A DNA stretch of 50,782 nucleotides from an uncultured bacterium (GCA_905235605.1 CAJOMF010000025.1:1-50782), one strand, 5' to 3'. Positions 25,601-34,960 are shown, counted from the stretch's first letter. The notes: generated by a model not told the origin, from the sequence alone. A program made the numbers and translations.

Positions 25601-27879
25601 TTCGGTTGAATAATATTGTTTCTGTTTATATTTACAGAAATAGGCAATATGTTGAAAATCGGAACCCTGAAAAGATTTCCCATATTTTTTGCTATAGCAC
25701 CTTTGTGGTTCGGATCGTTTGAAGTAGCAAGTATAAATTCACTGTCCAATTTATAATCCACATAAGGATTGTAATAATTCAGGCAATTGTCGCAAAGATT
25801 ACCGACTCCGTCTTCGTCATCGTCTTTCTGATCAGAATTTGCGATATTCGGGCAGTTATCGTATTCGTTCCTGACTCCGTCACAGTCTATATCAATCCCT
25901 GTTCCCTGCGAACACTGATAAGCATTTTCACATGCAGTTTTACAGTCCTGCAAGTCAACTACATTATTGATATTATTGTTGTTGTTCAATTCTTCCGTAT
26001 ACAGTTCAGACAGTTTTTTACAATGAAGCATACAGTTATAAAAACTCTCAGGATAATTTTCACCATAATTACTATTGATATATTGTTGAGGGTCAACATC
26101 AGACATCTCAAACAAACCGGGAACATTCCACCTCAGACCATATAAAGTTCCCCATTCACCGTTACTTTTGTAACTGAATTTACGTATGTAAGTTTCGGTT
26201 TCTTTTTGGGGCAAATACCAGTCATGATAATAAACTTTATTGTTAATAAATTGAAATTTCGGTGGATTTTCCTCAATGTTATTAAACGGCAATAAGTAGA
26301 AATCGATACTCGAAATGTAGTTTTTACCCAATTTAATAATGTTTCTGTTTGCAAAATTCTCTGACACGAAATATTTGTTGACAACTTTTCCTGTAGAACC
26401 GTCTAAAAACGGATTCAATGCCGCATATTCATCAACGGTTAAACTAGTCAACTGGTAGAGATATTCTTGGCTTAATCCTTCCGCAATATTGCTTATTCCA
26501 TCGCCATCAATGTCTTCATCACAATAATCTCCGATACCATCCATATCCATATCTGCTTTCGGGATATCTAAAATATAAGGACAAAAATCTTTTTCCATGG
26601 AAACATTGTCATTATCTGCTTCATTCTGAGTCGGATTGTAAGAGACATTTGAGGAATTATATATTCCAGAATAGACATTGTTGTCGAAAATATCAGGAAT
26701 ATTGTCATTATCGATATCTCTATTAGCAACAGAGTCTGATGATAAAATATTTTCGCCAAGATAAACCTTAATATCTCCAAAAGTGTTATATGTAAGAGGG
26801 TTACAGTAAGTTTCGAAATCACTGTCTATCGGAAACAGTTCAAGAATATTCTCGTCATCATAGCTGTTTTTGATTATAAAATAATCTGGGCTATCTGTAT
26901 GAGATTCAATATAACCCACAATGATAACAGCATGCCCTGTATGTTTCATGCCGGTATTGTTACGGTTCTGCAGAAAAACAAGTTTTTTAAATTTTCCCAT
27001 ATTTATATCAACATAAGGTGTCGTTCTTATGGAACACGAGGATCTGTAAGACATTATGACCGGGTCTCCGCTTCTAATATATTCTTTCACCTTTTCGATT
27101 TTGCTTTCATGAGTTCCAGATATGGTATCCATATTTTCTGGGGAAAATAAAAGAAATGAATTGGAAATTCTTTTGTTCCACAAATTTATATTGTAATAGA
27201 TTTCATTTTTGTCTTCACATTCTCTATATTGGAAATTTCCATAGCGTTGGATATCCCTATTTGAATAATGCTCCACGTCTCCAAAATGCACTTGATTATA
27301 TGGATAATGTTCTTCCTGAATAACGCCTCGGTCAACAAGTCTTTCTGCAACAATAACAGTATCGTTCCAACAACCGGCTATTTCTCTGGCATAGGCCTCC
27401 GACAGATTGGCTTCTACAGTTTCAGGATCTCCGCCACTGCTAATTACATTCTCTTTAGCTGTTTGAAAAACATTGACATACTGCTTCGCAAGTTTGATTT
27501 CCATGGCACCAGTTGTTGCGAATCTTGTACATTCCCCCAAAGAGCCTTGATTTTTTATACTTGAGACCAAATCATGTATTCTTCCGTTATCATCTCTATA
27601 ATGAGTCAGGGAATAAACCGTAAAAGGTATCGGATTCGTCGGTTGAATAATTGCCTGAAACGGAACAACCTTAAGCTCAGAGAAATTGATATTAGCTACA
27701 CTTCCTTGAAGAGTATCTAAAATTTCATTTCTTGCCTGCATTTCAGCCATTATTTCCGCCGAGATACAACCAGATTCTTTTTCCTCATTATTACAGGAAG
27801 AACTGCCTGCCAAGCAGATCTCGGCATAAGTAACAGAAAAAAAGCAAATTAAAACAATTAAAATCATAATTTTTTTCAT
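22612..27879 (-). CDS. Giant secreted papain-like protease with thrombospondin-3, propeller and Myxococcus cysteine repeats
   Basis: 1,755 residues from the ATG at 27879 (GGAGG 5 bases upstream; ATGs at 27882 and 27891 overlap the ribosome site). A signal peptide ('MKKIMILIVLICFFSVTYA') is followed by a C1A cysteine-protease domain: Gln111-x5-Cys117 ('KNQGSLGECTRFATTGAMEI'), His316 ('HTGHAVIIVGY') and Asn338 ('FIIKNSYDD'), with correct papain spacing although GSCW is GECT. Then come Ca2+-binding thrombospondin type 3 repeats ('DMDMDGIGDYCDEDIDGDG', 'DCDGVRNEYDNCPN', 'DDDEDGVGNLCDNC'), a Kelch/LVIVD-like propeller from ~1,250 ('AIKIYDISDPISPELVSSF'), and a final 'CGNGIVEGDEVCDGG' repeat. The end is frameshifted (see finding). 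It is the last gene of the lipoprotein operon, 16 bp after the 519-residue lipoprotein. An extracellular or surface protease or adhesin is inferred. Confidence 0.85.
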   Translation of the reverse strand: MKKIMILIVLICFFSVTYAEICLAGSSSCNNEEKESGCISAEIMAEMQARNEILDTLQGSVANINFSELKVVPFQAIIQPTNPIPFTVYSLTHYRDDNGRIHDLVSSIKNQGSLGECTRFATTGAMEIKLAKQYVNVFQTAKENVISSGGDPETVEANLSEAYAREIAGCWNDTVIVAERLVDRGVIQEEHYPYNQVHFGDVEHYSNRDIQRYGNFQYRECEDKNEIYYNINLWNKRISNSFLLFSPENMDTISGTHESKIEKVKEYIRSGDPVIMSYRSSCSIRTTPYVDINMGKFKKLVFLQNRNNTGMKHTGHAVIIVGYIESHTDSPDYFIIKNSYDDENILELFPIDSDFETYCNPLTYNTFGDIKVYLGENILSSDSVANRDIDNDNIPDIFDNNVYSGIYNSSNVSYNPTQNEADNDNVSMEKDFCPYILDIPKADMDMDGIGDYCDEDIDGDGISNIAEGLSQEYLYQLTSLTVDEYAALNPFLDGSTGKVVNKYFVSENFANRNIIKLGKNYISSIDFYLLPFNNIEENPPKFQFINNKVYYHDWYLPQKETETYIRKFSYKSNGEWGTLYGLRWNVPGLFEMSDVDPQQYINSNYGENYPESFYNCMLHCKKLSELYTEELNNNNNINNVVDLQDCKTACENAYQCSQGTGIDIDCDGVRNEYDNCPNIANSDQKDDDEDGVGNLCDNCLNYYNPYVDYKLDSEFILATSNDPNHKGAIAKNMGNLFRVPIFNILPISVNINRNNIIQPNPIIIPMKYVYRMQPDSDLDGRGDMCDYFPLSLWHQGFANSKITNTKGDDWQMSISPTTPLRREFNKYATVELTMPVMSGRKLAYCTDDIMITDTGNSNDAVYRGSECNAAVHYCAIDHIDMERNNWGTQGYCSTSEKEGGSFISNKNFGYSHGSDDFGQESIRSWQKRISIVETSSDLNLSSLVPEPDPWLLRNTGSSEGDPNNDAARKPVKVKNTSNVQAKWNWRKDWYESSKCLEIPDTSLCRSLINGGAYDVENTMYYALSTSILPVDDNTELEDIPSYIITETEDSDALEMDDSDNLETNDDDNDNNIVINDAYFPPTNTNKFARAARYNIEPMELNYHTKMITPPVSEPVELPNVELCASCYYDIPIQFIGMNDIYPDDYVSRYEISKDFGDNVMLKSQRLRILGNLVLFSEATPAEMLGVVKDGNEYFLVLNTARSGADWNRLGGIENWDDNIVSMSLVKTVAANFFIAERRDQTKHLYAIESVGEVPQVLNNLNELPELTYTLTDLGAVSVSGDLIKLVYLNGKLYLLEQSSTNFKMYSFNGTSFVEIQGTMPPQRNILNVATTGKYMFLAGGTDFNNTALTDMWRFDSETDTWQLVTNALQGDFRKVIMQEVDGKMVAFNPVIEETPFFPVFEFQNTELVENIEITYSTTPNSNYEYPLYGDYCLKETGTALQGGIGTSGECVPFAHQWYNSFSAGATVYSLDGKGNRLYVGTNNAIKIYDISDPISPELVSSFSTNSRVNDLEVYGDTLFAATNSGLYKLDASNDTLTQTLFVSTFLNSQYKVEVYNGKLYVGEDNGIKIRDLETLSVLTSVNNGSVLDFAIENGEIGLYKDALFSPVEIRDAENLTLKANELFGCFEIEVGSSDGRFYLSCDDETYRFEDDGDGGISFTELSGDIRELQDVYTFDGYTYLYGENTIWISTSSDVPAICGNGIVEGDEVCDGGQIDCTELDVASLQIQGLSAEPRPAIRHVTVTIRIIAPMTGGKS

Positions 27880-27895
27880 CATAGCCTCCATAAAA

Positions 27896-29455
27896 TTATT
27901 GTTCTAACGGGCAAATGCCTTCTTCTTTGCAGTAACATTCCCAGTCACGCATTATTGCATGAATACTTGTTGTTATTTTCCACAAATGCCATTTTCCCCA
28001 AAAAACATTGAATCCCATTAAATCTGAACTATGGGTGACGAATGTTGAATCAGCAGGACAGTATGTTTTCTGTTTGTCAAAACGGTAGAAACAGCCTACG
28101 TCATCATTGGAATCAGATTCAATATAAACCGTCTTATTTCCAATCAGCATACTTGGGCCAAACCATGCGGCTTTTGGTCTGCTTTTTTCTACTTTGTATT
28201 CTGTGTATTTAGGATTGTTCAAATCTTTTAAATCAACTTCGACAAATGTCGGTGTTTCATAGACATTATAAACAATGCGGTATTCGTTTTCCAAGTCGAT
28301 TCTCGGGCTGTGTCCAAGTTCTTCATTCCCTGATTCATCTTTGCGGTTAAGTTTGAAACACTCGTCAATGTGTTTAGGATATTTACGCAAATCACAGTAG
28401 TAAAGTTCACGGTTATTTGTGATAAAAGTCAGATGGTCTCCGACAATGTTGCCTTCTCCTGCATAGTTGTTGATCCCGGCGAGTTCATGCCATTCCCAGT
28501 CTTTGGATGAGGCATAGACTGTTTTTTTGCCTGTCAGGCGCAATAGAACCCAATTCTTTCCTGCAAAGGGAGGGCTATAAAATTCATCTTTTTCTCCATG
28601 ATTGTCTCGGATAAACTCATAAAAATAGCCGTTTTCTGTCCGCAATATCGAAACAGTGAAAGTTTTATATGTGTTTATATTATCACCAGGAACCCGGTCA
28701 TAAATTTCAGCAACATACCTTCCTTCATTGAAAGCTAACTTGCGATCCTGTCCCAAAGTCATGTATTCGTCTTTTTCAGGGTCATATTCTACAATTCGTC
28801 CGCTGTGCATAAAATCTATTCCGGCAACTCCGTCGGACATTCCATGTGACCAGACCGTTCCTGATGTTACTTTAAAATTGTTCACAGTCAGTAATCTGTC
28901 ACAGCTGCTGATAAAAGTGTTCAAAGTTTCTTTTGTTTTTGCGTGCATGTCAGGCAACTTGCATGGCCACGGGTAGCACTCACGTTCTTTCTGCTGATTC
29001 GGATCTTCTTTTTGCGCTTTGAGATAGACTTGATACTCGTCCCAGTTGTCCCATTCCCAAATGTTGCGGACACACTGAGGATCGTTTTCAGTCGGAGTGT
29101 CGCAGCCGGGACGGCAGAAAGTCGGCTTGCCGTTTGCATCTTTGAAGGGAAACGGTGTTTTGATCGTGTTTTCGTTGTAACGCAGATCAAGACACTCAAC
29201 AGTTTCAGGCGTGTCGGAATCAGCATCAGCATCCGGCTTCGCATCCGAATCATCAACAAGATCAGCATCTTTGTCTGCGTCTTCATCAACTGTTTCAGAA
29301 TCCTGCGTGTCTGCATCGTCGTCTTGAGTCTCAATTTCGTCTGAATCAAGATCTGCATCCGGCAGAATATCGGAATCATTCTGAGATTTTGACGAAGAGC
29401 AGGAAAAAACCAGAAAAACTAATAAAACAACCAATAAATTCAAAACTTTTTTCAT
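27896..29455 (-). CDS. Asp-rich lipoprotein with conserved cysteine domain, copy 2
   Basis: 519 residues. Lipobox 'FLVFSC' gives lipid-modified Cys19. An acidic linker of Asp/Ser/Glu repeats (~25-85) leads into a Cys- and Trp-rich domain of unknown function: 'FCRPGCDTPTENDPQCVRNI', 'ECYPWPCKLPDMHAKTK', 'KDWEWHELAGINNYAGEGN', 'FWGKWHLWK' and 'RDWECYCKEEGICPLEQ', where it ends. The middle repeats of aromatic-rich strands suggest a beta-propeller. It is clearly homologous, at high DNA identity over long stretches, to the broken gene upstream, so the pair arose by tandem duplication. It lacks the extra ~185-residue C-terminal domain of that copy. I do not recognise the family; the surface location is safe, the function unknown. 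Confidence 0.85.
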   Translation of the reverse strand: MKKVLNLLVVLLVFLVFSCSSSKSQNDSDILPDADLDSDEIETQDDDADTQDSETVDEDADKDADLVDDSDAKPDADADSDTPETVECLDLRYNENTIKTPFPFKDANGKPTFCRPGCDTPTENDPQCVRNIWEWDNWDEYQVYLKAQKEDPNQQKERECYPWPCKLPDMHAKTKETLNTFISSCDRLLTVNNFKVTSGTVWSHGMSDGVAGIDFMHSGRIVEYDPEKDEYMTLGQDRKLAFNEGRYVAEIYDRVPGDNINTYKTFTVSILRTENGYFYEFIRDNHGEKDEFYSPPFAGKNWVLLRLTGKKTVYASSKDWEWHELAGINNYAGEGNIVGDHLTFITNNRELYYCDLRKYPKHIDECFKLNRKDESGNEELGHSPRIDLENEYRIVYNVYETPTFVEVDLKDLNNPKYTEYKVEKSRPKAAWFGPSMLIGNKTVYIESDSNDDVGCFYRFDKQKTYCPADSTFVTHSSDLMGFNVFWGKWHLWKITTSIHAIMRDWECYCKEEGICPLEQ

Positions 29456-29465
29456 TCGTGTCTCC

Positions 29466-31613
29466 TTATTTATTTTCCTTAACTTCTATCCTCGGTCGCC
29501 CTCTCAGGCTCGATCCGAATTTTTCGCGCAACTCTCTGATAACTTTGGCAAAGTTGCCGTTCGCTTCGTAGAATCTGTCTCTGAAAAATATGCCGTCACG
29601 CGCTCTGCCGTGGTCGATCACCGTCGCAAACATCACGCTGTCGCTGTCAAATGTCGAAGTTTCTTCATCGTATTCGCAGACAAAACTTTCGTGGATGTCG
29701 CAAGCGTGGAATTTGTTCCATATCTTTTCATGGTTTGCTACCAAATTGGCAAAGCTTTTTTCGGTTTTCCACTGTCTTTTGGATGAAAGAATCAAATCTT
29801 TAAGCTGTGTTTCGCTTTTATCCAACGATTTTAAATAGTTATTGACTTGTGCAGCTGTCGGGCAGTAGCCGTGATTTCCGAATTGTCCGAGTTCCCTCTC
29901 CGTGATGGTACAGAAATAAACTCCGTTTCCGTCAAATTTAGGCAGAACTTTTTCCTCTTCGATTTTTGCCAGAATTTCGGCAGTTGTTTTTGATGCCTGA
30001 GGTGCAAGCGGTAGTTTGCGGTTAAGTTCCTCTTCTGTCGCAGGTTCTAACGGACAAACATTGTTTTCCTTGCAGTAACATTCCCAGTCACGCATTATAG
30101 CATCTGTGGCTGCCGTTTCTTTCCACAAGTGCCATTTTCCCCAAAAAACATTGTAACCCATTATGCTATCAGGTAGTGTTGAAGTTGTTCTCTCTACAGG
30201 GCAGTATGTTTTTTTCTTGTCAAAACGATAAAAACAGCCGTTCTCATCTATCGCGCCATTTGATAATATGAAAAAATCACTATACGAAATGCGATTTCCC
30301 TTCAGCATGTCTATTTCCTAATCCCAACTATTTTCAGATTTCTTTTCTATAATGTATTCGGTATATTTCGGACTTTCCAAGTCTTTCAAGTTGACTTCAA
30401 CAAATGTCGGTTTTCCATAAACATTGTAAACTACATGGAATTCGTTTTCCAAATCAATCCTCGGACTGTGACCAAGTTCTTCATTGCCTGTTTCATCCTT
30501 GCGGTTCAATTTGAAACATTCGTCAATGTGTTTCGGATAACTGCGCAAATCACAATAATAAAGTTCACGGTTATTTGTGATAAAAGTCATATGATCGCCG
30601 ACGATATTGCCTTCTCCGGCGTAGTTGTTGATTCCGGCGAGTTCATGCCATTCCCAGTCTTTTGAGGATGCGTATTTTATAACTGTTTCCGAACTTTGTT
30701 TGCCTTCTCTGACATGAATCAAAACCCAGTTTCTGCCGGCAAGTGCCGGTCTTGACAAAAAGGAGTTGTGATTTTTATTATCATAAATCAATTCATAATA
30801 ATATTCCCCATTTTTACGCAAAACAGAAATTAGAAATGATTTGAAATTTGCATTATTAGGCGGATCTGAATCATGAATTAATGTAACATAGCGGTTTTCG
30901 TTAAATGCCAAACTGGTTTTGTTGTGACCTACCGTGGTGTATTCATCTTTTTCAGGATCATACTCAACGATTCTTCCTGTGTGAGAGAAATCCATTCCGG
31001 CAACTCCGTCGGACATGCCATGAGTCCATACTGTCCCCATACTTGCCGTAAATCCGTTAACTGTCAGCAATCGGTCGCAACTGCTAACAAAAGTATTGAG
31101 TTCCGCTTTTGTTTTTGCATGCATATCCGGCAATTTACACGGCCACGGATAGCATTCACGCTCTTTTGTCTGATTCGGGTCTTTTTTCTGCGCTTCCAAA
31201 TAGACTTGATACTCTTCCCAGTTGTCCCATTCCCAGATATTGCGGACACACTGCGGGTCGTTTTCAGTCGGTGTGTCACAACCCGGGCGGCAGAAAGTCG
31301 GTTTGCCGTTCGCATCTTTGAACGGGAAAGGAGTTTTGATAGTGTTTTCATTGTAGCGAAGATCGAGGCATTCAACATCTTCGTCTGAATCGGCATCAGG
31401 AACAGTATCCGCATCCTGATCAGGTTTTTCATCAGAATCATCAACGATTTCACCGTCTTGAGCGTCTGAATCATCGTCAACGGTTTCAGAATCCTGCGTG
31501 TCTGCGTCGGCATCAGGAATCATGTCGGAATCGTTGGAAGAATTGGAGGAGGAGCAGGAAACCAAGAAAAGCAACCCTAAAATAACTAAAAATGGTTTTA
31601 AATGGAGCGGCAT
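29466..31613 (-). pseudogene. Asp-rich lipoprotein, copy 1, interrupted by an in-frame TAG
   Basis: Start at 31613 (AGGAGG 5 bases upstream), lipobox LVS-Cys20, acidic linker, then the same domain as copy 2. After 431 codons the frame meets TAG at 30320-30318 following 'KKSENSW-D'. The same frame continues without shift and soon rejoins copy 2 homology ('GCFYRFDKKKTYCPVE', 'FWGKWHLWKE', 'RDWECYCKENNVCPLEP'). It then adds a C-terminal domain absent from copy 2 ('FDGNGVYFCTITERELGQFG', 'HACDIHESFVCEYDEETSTF'), ending at 29466. An internal ATG at 30308 could restart translation. TAG ends other genes here (6732, 42128, 44066), so recoding is unlikely and a nonsense mutation is preferred. Full length would be 716 codons including the TAG. 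Confidence 0.8.
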
Positions 31614-31652
31614 TCGAACCTCCTGAGAATGATTATGTAAAAACAACGAAGA

Positions 31653-31680
31653 ATTATATTTTTTGTTGAAAAACTGTCAA
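31653..31680 (-). promoter_or_regulatory. Near-consensus sigma-70 promoter of the lipoprotein-protease operon
   Basis: Minus strand: perfect -35 TTGACA (31675-31680), 16-bp spacer, perfect -10 TATAAT (31653-31658). It is the strongest promoter seen in the window and lies between the MMPL gene stop and the lipoprotein start. Confidence 0.75.
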
Positions 31681-31702
31681 GAAATAGTCTTGGAAGTTAT
31701 CT

Positions 31703-34066
31703 TTATTTTTTATCTCCCGAAGTGTAGAAAAGTGCGGCTAAGTATGCGGCGCAAAGCCCTGTAAATATTGAGAAACCTATTAAATGAACGGGCTGAAAGG
31801 AACTGAGTGCGAGCGCGCCGAATGATACGATCGTTGTAAAAAATGAGAGGAAGATAGCGAAAGGTTCGAGCCTTTTTTCAACAGGGTCTTTGGTTTTTTC
31901 GTTTTCCTGTGTGTAAATTATGTAGTCGAGACCGAGCCCGAAAACCAGAATTATGCCGGTGACCGAGAAAAATTCGGGTCTGGTATTCGTCGCGGCAAAA
32001 ACAGCCGATGTCGCAAGAATGACGATGAAGGGGATCGAGATTATTTTGAGCGACTGCCGCGTGTTGTAGAAGAATCTGAGGACGATGAACATGAGTATAT
32101 ATGCGGCTAAGAAGAATTCGAGGACGATAGTCGTCACTTTGTCGAGGTCTGAATTTATGTCTTCGACTTTGTGGACGAAATAGACACCTTCGTTTCCTTC
32201 GACGATACTTCTGAAAACTTTTGTTTCAGCCATAAAGTTCGGGATAACTATTGAATAATATTTGTCTTTAACTTTGCCTAACCAGTAAGAGGAGAGAGCT
32301 TCTTTTATTGAGGAAGGGAAGTCGTCTGAGGTGACTGAAAGCATTGTTTTTTCAGCTTCTCTGAAGGTGTTTTTGAAGTTTTCGGCTTCGTTTCCGTCAA
32401 ATTCCAGTGTTTCGAACTGCTTTTCGGTAAAAGGAAGGAGCTTTTCGACTGCCGAGCGCGATTTTTTCTGCTTTTCGACTGACGGGATGAATACGGATGT
32501 TGACATTACGCCGTCGCCGTTTTTATCAATGGTTTTAAGCCTTTCGCGCAATTCTTCTTCTTTTTTGAGGACCTCGTTCTCGTCGCGGCCGCTCACTATG
32601 AACCAGTTTACCGGAGCGTAGGAGATGACGGAGTAAGCCTCTTTTTCGTTTTCAAGAAGCTCGCCCTCTTCTTTGTAGAGTTTTTTGATGTCGTTCTCTA
32701 TCCCGAAATTCTCTTTGAAAGCGAAAAGCAGGATGAGGGAAAGTGCAACCATTGCGCATATTGCCGCTTTTCCGTTGATTTTTTTTGCAAAGGCAAACCC
32801 TTTTTCAAAAAGTCCGACTCCTCTGACGACTCTGTTTTTGGGAAGCGGAACATACGGAAATATTGCGGTCGTCGTGAGAAATGAGCTTACGAGCCCTGTG
32901 ACTGAAAAGAGCGACATCTGCTTGAGAAGATTGAACGGCGCGAAAATGAGGGCTAAAAAGCAGACTGATGATGAGATTATCGCCATTGTGAGCCCTGGAA
33001 GGAGCTTCGATCTGATCTCTCCGCCCGATTTCAGATTGGTGTTTCCCGAGGCGTGGACGAAGTAGTGAAGGCTGTAGTCGATGGAGGAGCCTATGAGCGA
33101 AGTCCCGAAAACAAGCGTCACAAGATGAACTTTCCCGAAGACTGCGAAAGTAAGTGCCGCAGCTGAGAAAAGCGAAAAGAATATAGAGAGGAGAGAAAGT
33201 ATTATCGGGGTTGCCGAGCGGAAGACGAAGAGGAGCATCAAAATGACGATAGTTATTGAAATTATTGATATTATTTTGATTTCTTCCGATGCTGAATTCG
33301 AGCTTTTGTGGCTGTGGAAAGTGCCGCCCGAAACGACGCAGCGCGTCCCCGTTTCAGCCTTTATTTTTCCGCATATATCGTAAATTTCGGTTATTCCGTT
33401 GTCTTTTGAGGCGAGTGCCGCGCCTTCAGGCGAAAGTTCCGTTTTTATCATGACATACCAGAGACCGTTTTTTTCTGCCGCGAGAACGCCGTCCTTCGGC
33501 CTTAAAGCGGTACCGGAATGTTCCAAAACTTCCAGATATTTCTGGAGGTTATGCTCGGCAAGCATAAAAGGGTCGCTTCCTATGTTGTCGAGCGGAAGCA
33601 TCGTGAAGGGGCTGTATATTCTGGAGACCGCTTCCTGCGCAAAGTCTTCGGCTCCGCCGTTTTCAATCGCTTTTATAGTCTCGTCGTCAAGCAGATCAAA
33701 GCGGTATTTGTGGAAGAAACCGGCTATTTCTCTGATATCGACAGTGTCGGTATTCAGTAGGACCGAAACGAAGTAGGGGCTTTTGGAGAGTTTTTCATAT
33801 ATCCTTTCGGCTCCGGCCTTCGCCTTTTCGAAATCTTTGTCTGCGCTGAGGACGATCGCCGCTTTGCTCAGTTTTTTCATCAGTGTTTCATTCGCTTTTT
33901 TCAGCGATTCCTCTTCGAAAGGCTTCGGCATCATATTCAAAAGGTCTGAATCCAATGAAAATTTTTCACTTCCGTAATTATAGGAGATCACTAAAAAAAC
34001 GGCGGCTCCGATGTGAAAAATGAGCCAGAAAAGAAGGAAAGCGCGGTTAGTCTTTTTTGAATTCAT
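31703..34066 (-). CDS. MMPL/RND-family exporter, ApeM-type
   Basis: 787 residues with the two-fold RND layout: one N-terminal TM helix ('FLLFWLIFHIGAAVFLVISY'), a periplasmic loop, five to six TM helices (~265-420, with 'FGTSLIGSSIDYSLHYFVHA' holding the conserved G-x-x-x-D-Y motif), another helix at ~440, a second loop, and a final TM group (~660-785, with 'VFGLGLDYIIYTQEN', again G-x-x-x-D-Y). This is the proton-driven hydrophobe-exporter architecture. Together with the overlapping LolA-like gene (20 bp) it matches the ApeL-ApeM pair, proposed to move aryl-polyene lipid towards the outer membrane. The Shine-Dalgarno AGGAG lies within lolA. Confidence 0.9.
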   Translation of the reverse strand: MNSKKTNRAFLLFWLIFHIGAAVFLVISYNYGSEKFSLDSDLLNMMPKPFEEESLKKANETLMKKLSKAAIVLSADKDFEKAKAGAERIYEKLSKSPYFVSVLLNTDTVDIREIAGFFHKYRFDLLDDETIKAIENGGAEDFAQEAVSRIYSPFTMLPLDNIGSDPFMLAEHNLQKYLEVLEHSGTALRPKDGVLAAEKNGLWYVMIKTELSPEGAALASKDNGITEIYDICGKIKAETGTRCVVSGGTFHSHKSSNSASEEIKIISIISITIVILMLLFVFRSATPIILSLLSIFFSLFSAAALTFAVFGKVHLVTLVFGTSLIGSSIDYSLHYFVHASGNTNLKSGGEIRSKLLPGLTMAIISSSVCFLALIFAPFNLLKQMSLFSVTGLVSSFLTTTAIFPYVPLPKNRVVRGVGLFEKGFAFAKKINGKAAICAMVALSLILLFAFKENFGIENDIKKLYKEEGELLENEKEAYSVISYAPVNWFIVSGRDENEVLKKEEELRERLKTIDKNGDGVMSTSVFIPSVEKQKKSRSAVEKLLPFTEKQFETLEFDGNEAENFKNTFREAEKTMLSVTSDDFPSSIKEALSSYWLGKVKDKYYSIVIPNFMAETKVFRSIVEGNEGVYFVHKVEDINSDLDKVTTIVLEFFLAAYILMFIVLRFFYNTRQSLKIISIPFIVILATSAVFAATNTRPEFFSVTGIILVFGLGLDYIIYTQENEKTKDPVEKRLEPFAIFLSFFTTIVSFGALALSSFQPVHLIGFSIFTGLCAAYLAALFYTSGDKK

Positions 34067-34682
34067 CCAACTCCTCTTGCGTAAGTTTTTCAGGGTGTTT
34101 CTGGTGCTCGAAAATGTAGCTCAAACTGCCTCCGTCGGCAAAGTATATCTCGGCCATGAAGATCGAAACCGAGCCTTTGACGAAAGTTCCTTTAAGGTTC
34201 ATCGAACTGATCGCGTAAGAGATGGTCTTGTCTTTCGGGACGAGGAGAGCTTCCCATTTTTCAGCACTTGTCGCTTTGAAATTGACCTTGAAATTCTTGT
34301 TTATTTCTGCTGAGTTACCTGCGAAAAGAGATGAAACGATATCGTTGACTTTAAGAAAAGTGTCGCTGTTGAGCATGCTTTTCACCGTCTTTTTTCCCTT
34401 CGCATCAGTCGAGATCATGTAGGCATCGATTATCGCCACTTTCGAAGGAACCGGCTTCAGCGTTTTCCAGACGACACCGTCTCTCGTGAGGATGAAAGTT
34501 CCCGAAGATCTCAGGCTTTTTTTGAGTGCGCTCGTCTTTATCTGGGTGAATTCACCCGTCGTATTCTTGTATGCGGCAAGATGCTTGCAGATCGTCTCGA
34601 ATGTGAGCTCTTCAGCCGGAAAAAGAGGAATAATTGCGAAAAGAGCAGCCAAAAAAACCAGTATTTTTGAAAATTTTTTCAT
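34047..34682 (-). CDS. LolA-like periplasmic carrier, ApeL-type
   Basis: 211 residues. A cleavable signal peptide ('KILVFLAALFAIIPLFPAEE') precedes a LolA-fold domain: 'GEFTQIKTSALKKSLRSSGT', 'VVWKTLKPVPSKVAIID' and C-terminal 'SSMNLKGTFVKGSVSIF'. LolA proteins carry lipoprotein acyl chains across the periplasm; the polyene-cluster versions are thought to carry the polyene lipid. Its coupling to the MMPL gene supports that reading over the housekeeping LolA. It ends in a charged 'LTQEELDEFKKD' tail. A promoter-like sequence lies ~65 bp upstream. Confidence 0.88.
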   Translation of the reverse strand: MKKFSKILVFLAALFAIIPLFPAEELTFETICKHLAAYKNTTGEFTQIKTSALKKSLRSSGTFILTRDGVVWKTLKPVPSKVAIIDAYMISTDAKGKKTVKSMLNSDTFLKVNDIVSSLFAGNSAEINKNFKVNFKATSAEKWEALLVPKDKTISYAISSMNLKGTFVKGSVSIFMAEIYFADGGSLSYIFEHQKHPEKLTQEELDEFKKD

Positions 34683-34746
34683 GTTGACCTCTGTAATTTA
34701 TCCGTTTTCAACGATTCAGGACGTCATTTCCCGAAAAAAACGTCGG

Positions 34747-34774
34747 AATATATAAAACCGCGCGTATTTTGCAA
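34747..34774 (-). promoter_or_regulatory. Putative promoter of the lolA-MMPL operon
   Basis: Minus strand: -35 TTGCAA (34769-34774), 16-bp spacer, -10 TATATT (34747-34752). The -35 is identical to the one before the ACP operon at 49275-49280. Confidence 0.5.
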
Positions 34775-34840
34775 AATTTCCTGTGATCACGGAATTGGTA
34801 AAACGTTTTTTTGAGACATCATAACAACTCGGCATATTCA

Positions 34841-34960
34841 CTTCCCAACTTACTTCCCAACTTACTTCCCAACTCGTGGGTGACACCGTGGGGGACATCG
34901 TGAGGGACATCGTGAGGGACATCGTGAGGGACATCGTGAGGGACATCGTGAGGGACATCA
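34841..34960. repeat. Two adjacent 12-bp minisatellites
   Basis: 34841-34874 holds 2.8 units of CTTCCCAACTTA. 34882-34960 holds six units of GACATCGTGAGG (the first two variant) plus a partial. Read on the plus strand in one frame they give (T)SQL-TSQL-TSQL-VGDT-VGD-IVRD-IVRD repeats, open from just after a TAA at ~34831 to a stop before the IS. That pattern resembles the period-four tails of AlbA/Fic-type proteins, so this may be the tail of a lost gene. Confidence 0.85.

Noticed and set aside
30318-30320. UAG recoding (pyrrolysine or suppressor) in the split lipoprotein
   Set aside because: Other genes in the window (6732, 42128, 44066) end in TAG, and a close paralogue lacks the codon, so a nonsense mutation is simpler.
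34841-34960. CRISPR-like short repeats
   Set aside because: The 12-bp units are directly abutting with no spacers and change into a second 12-mer. This is a minisatellite, not a CRISPR array.
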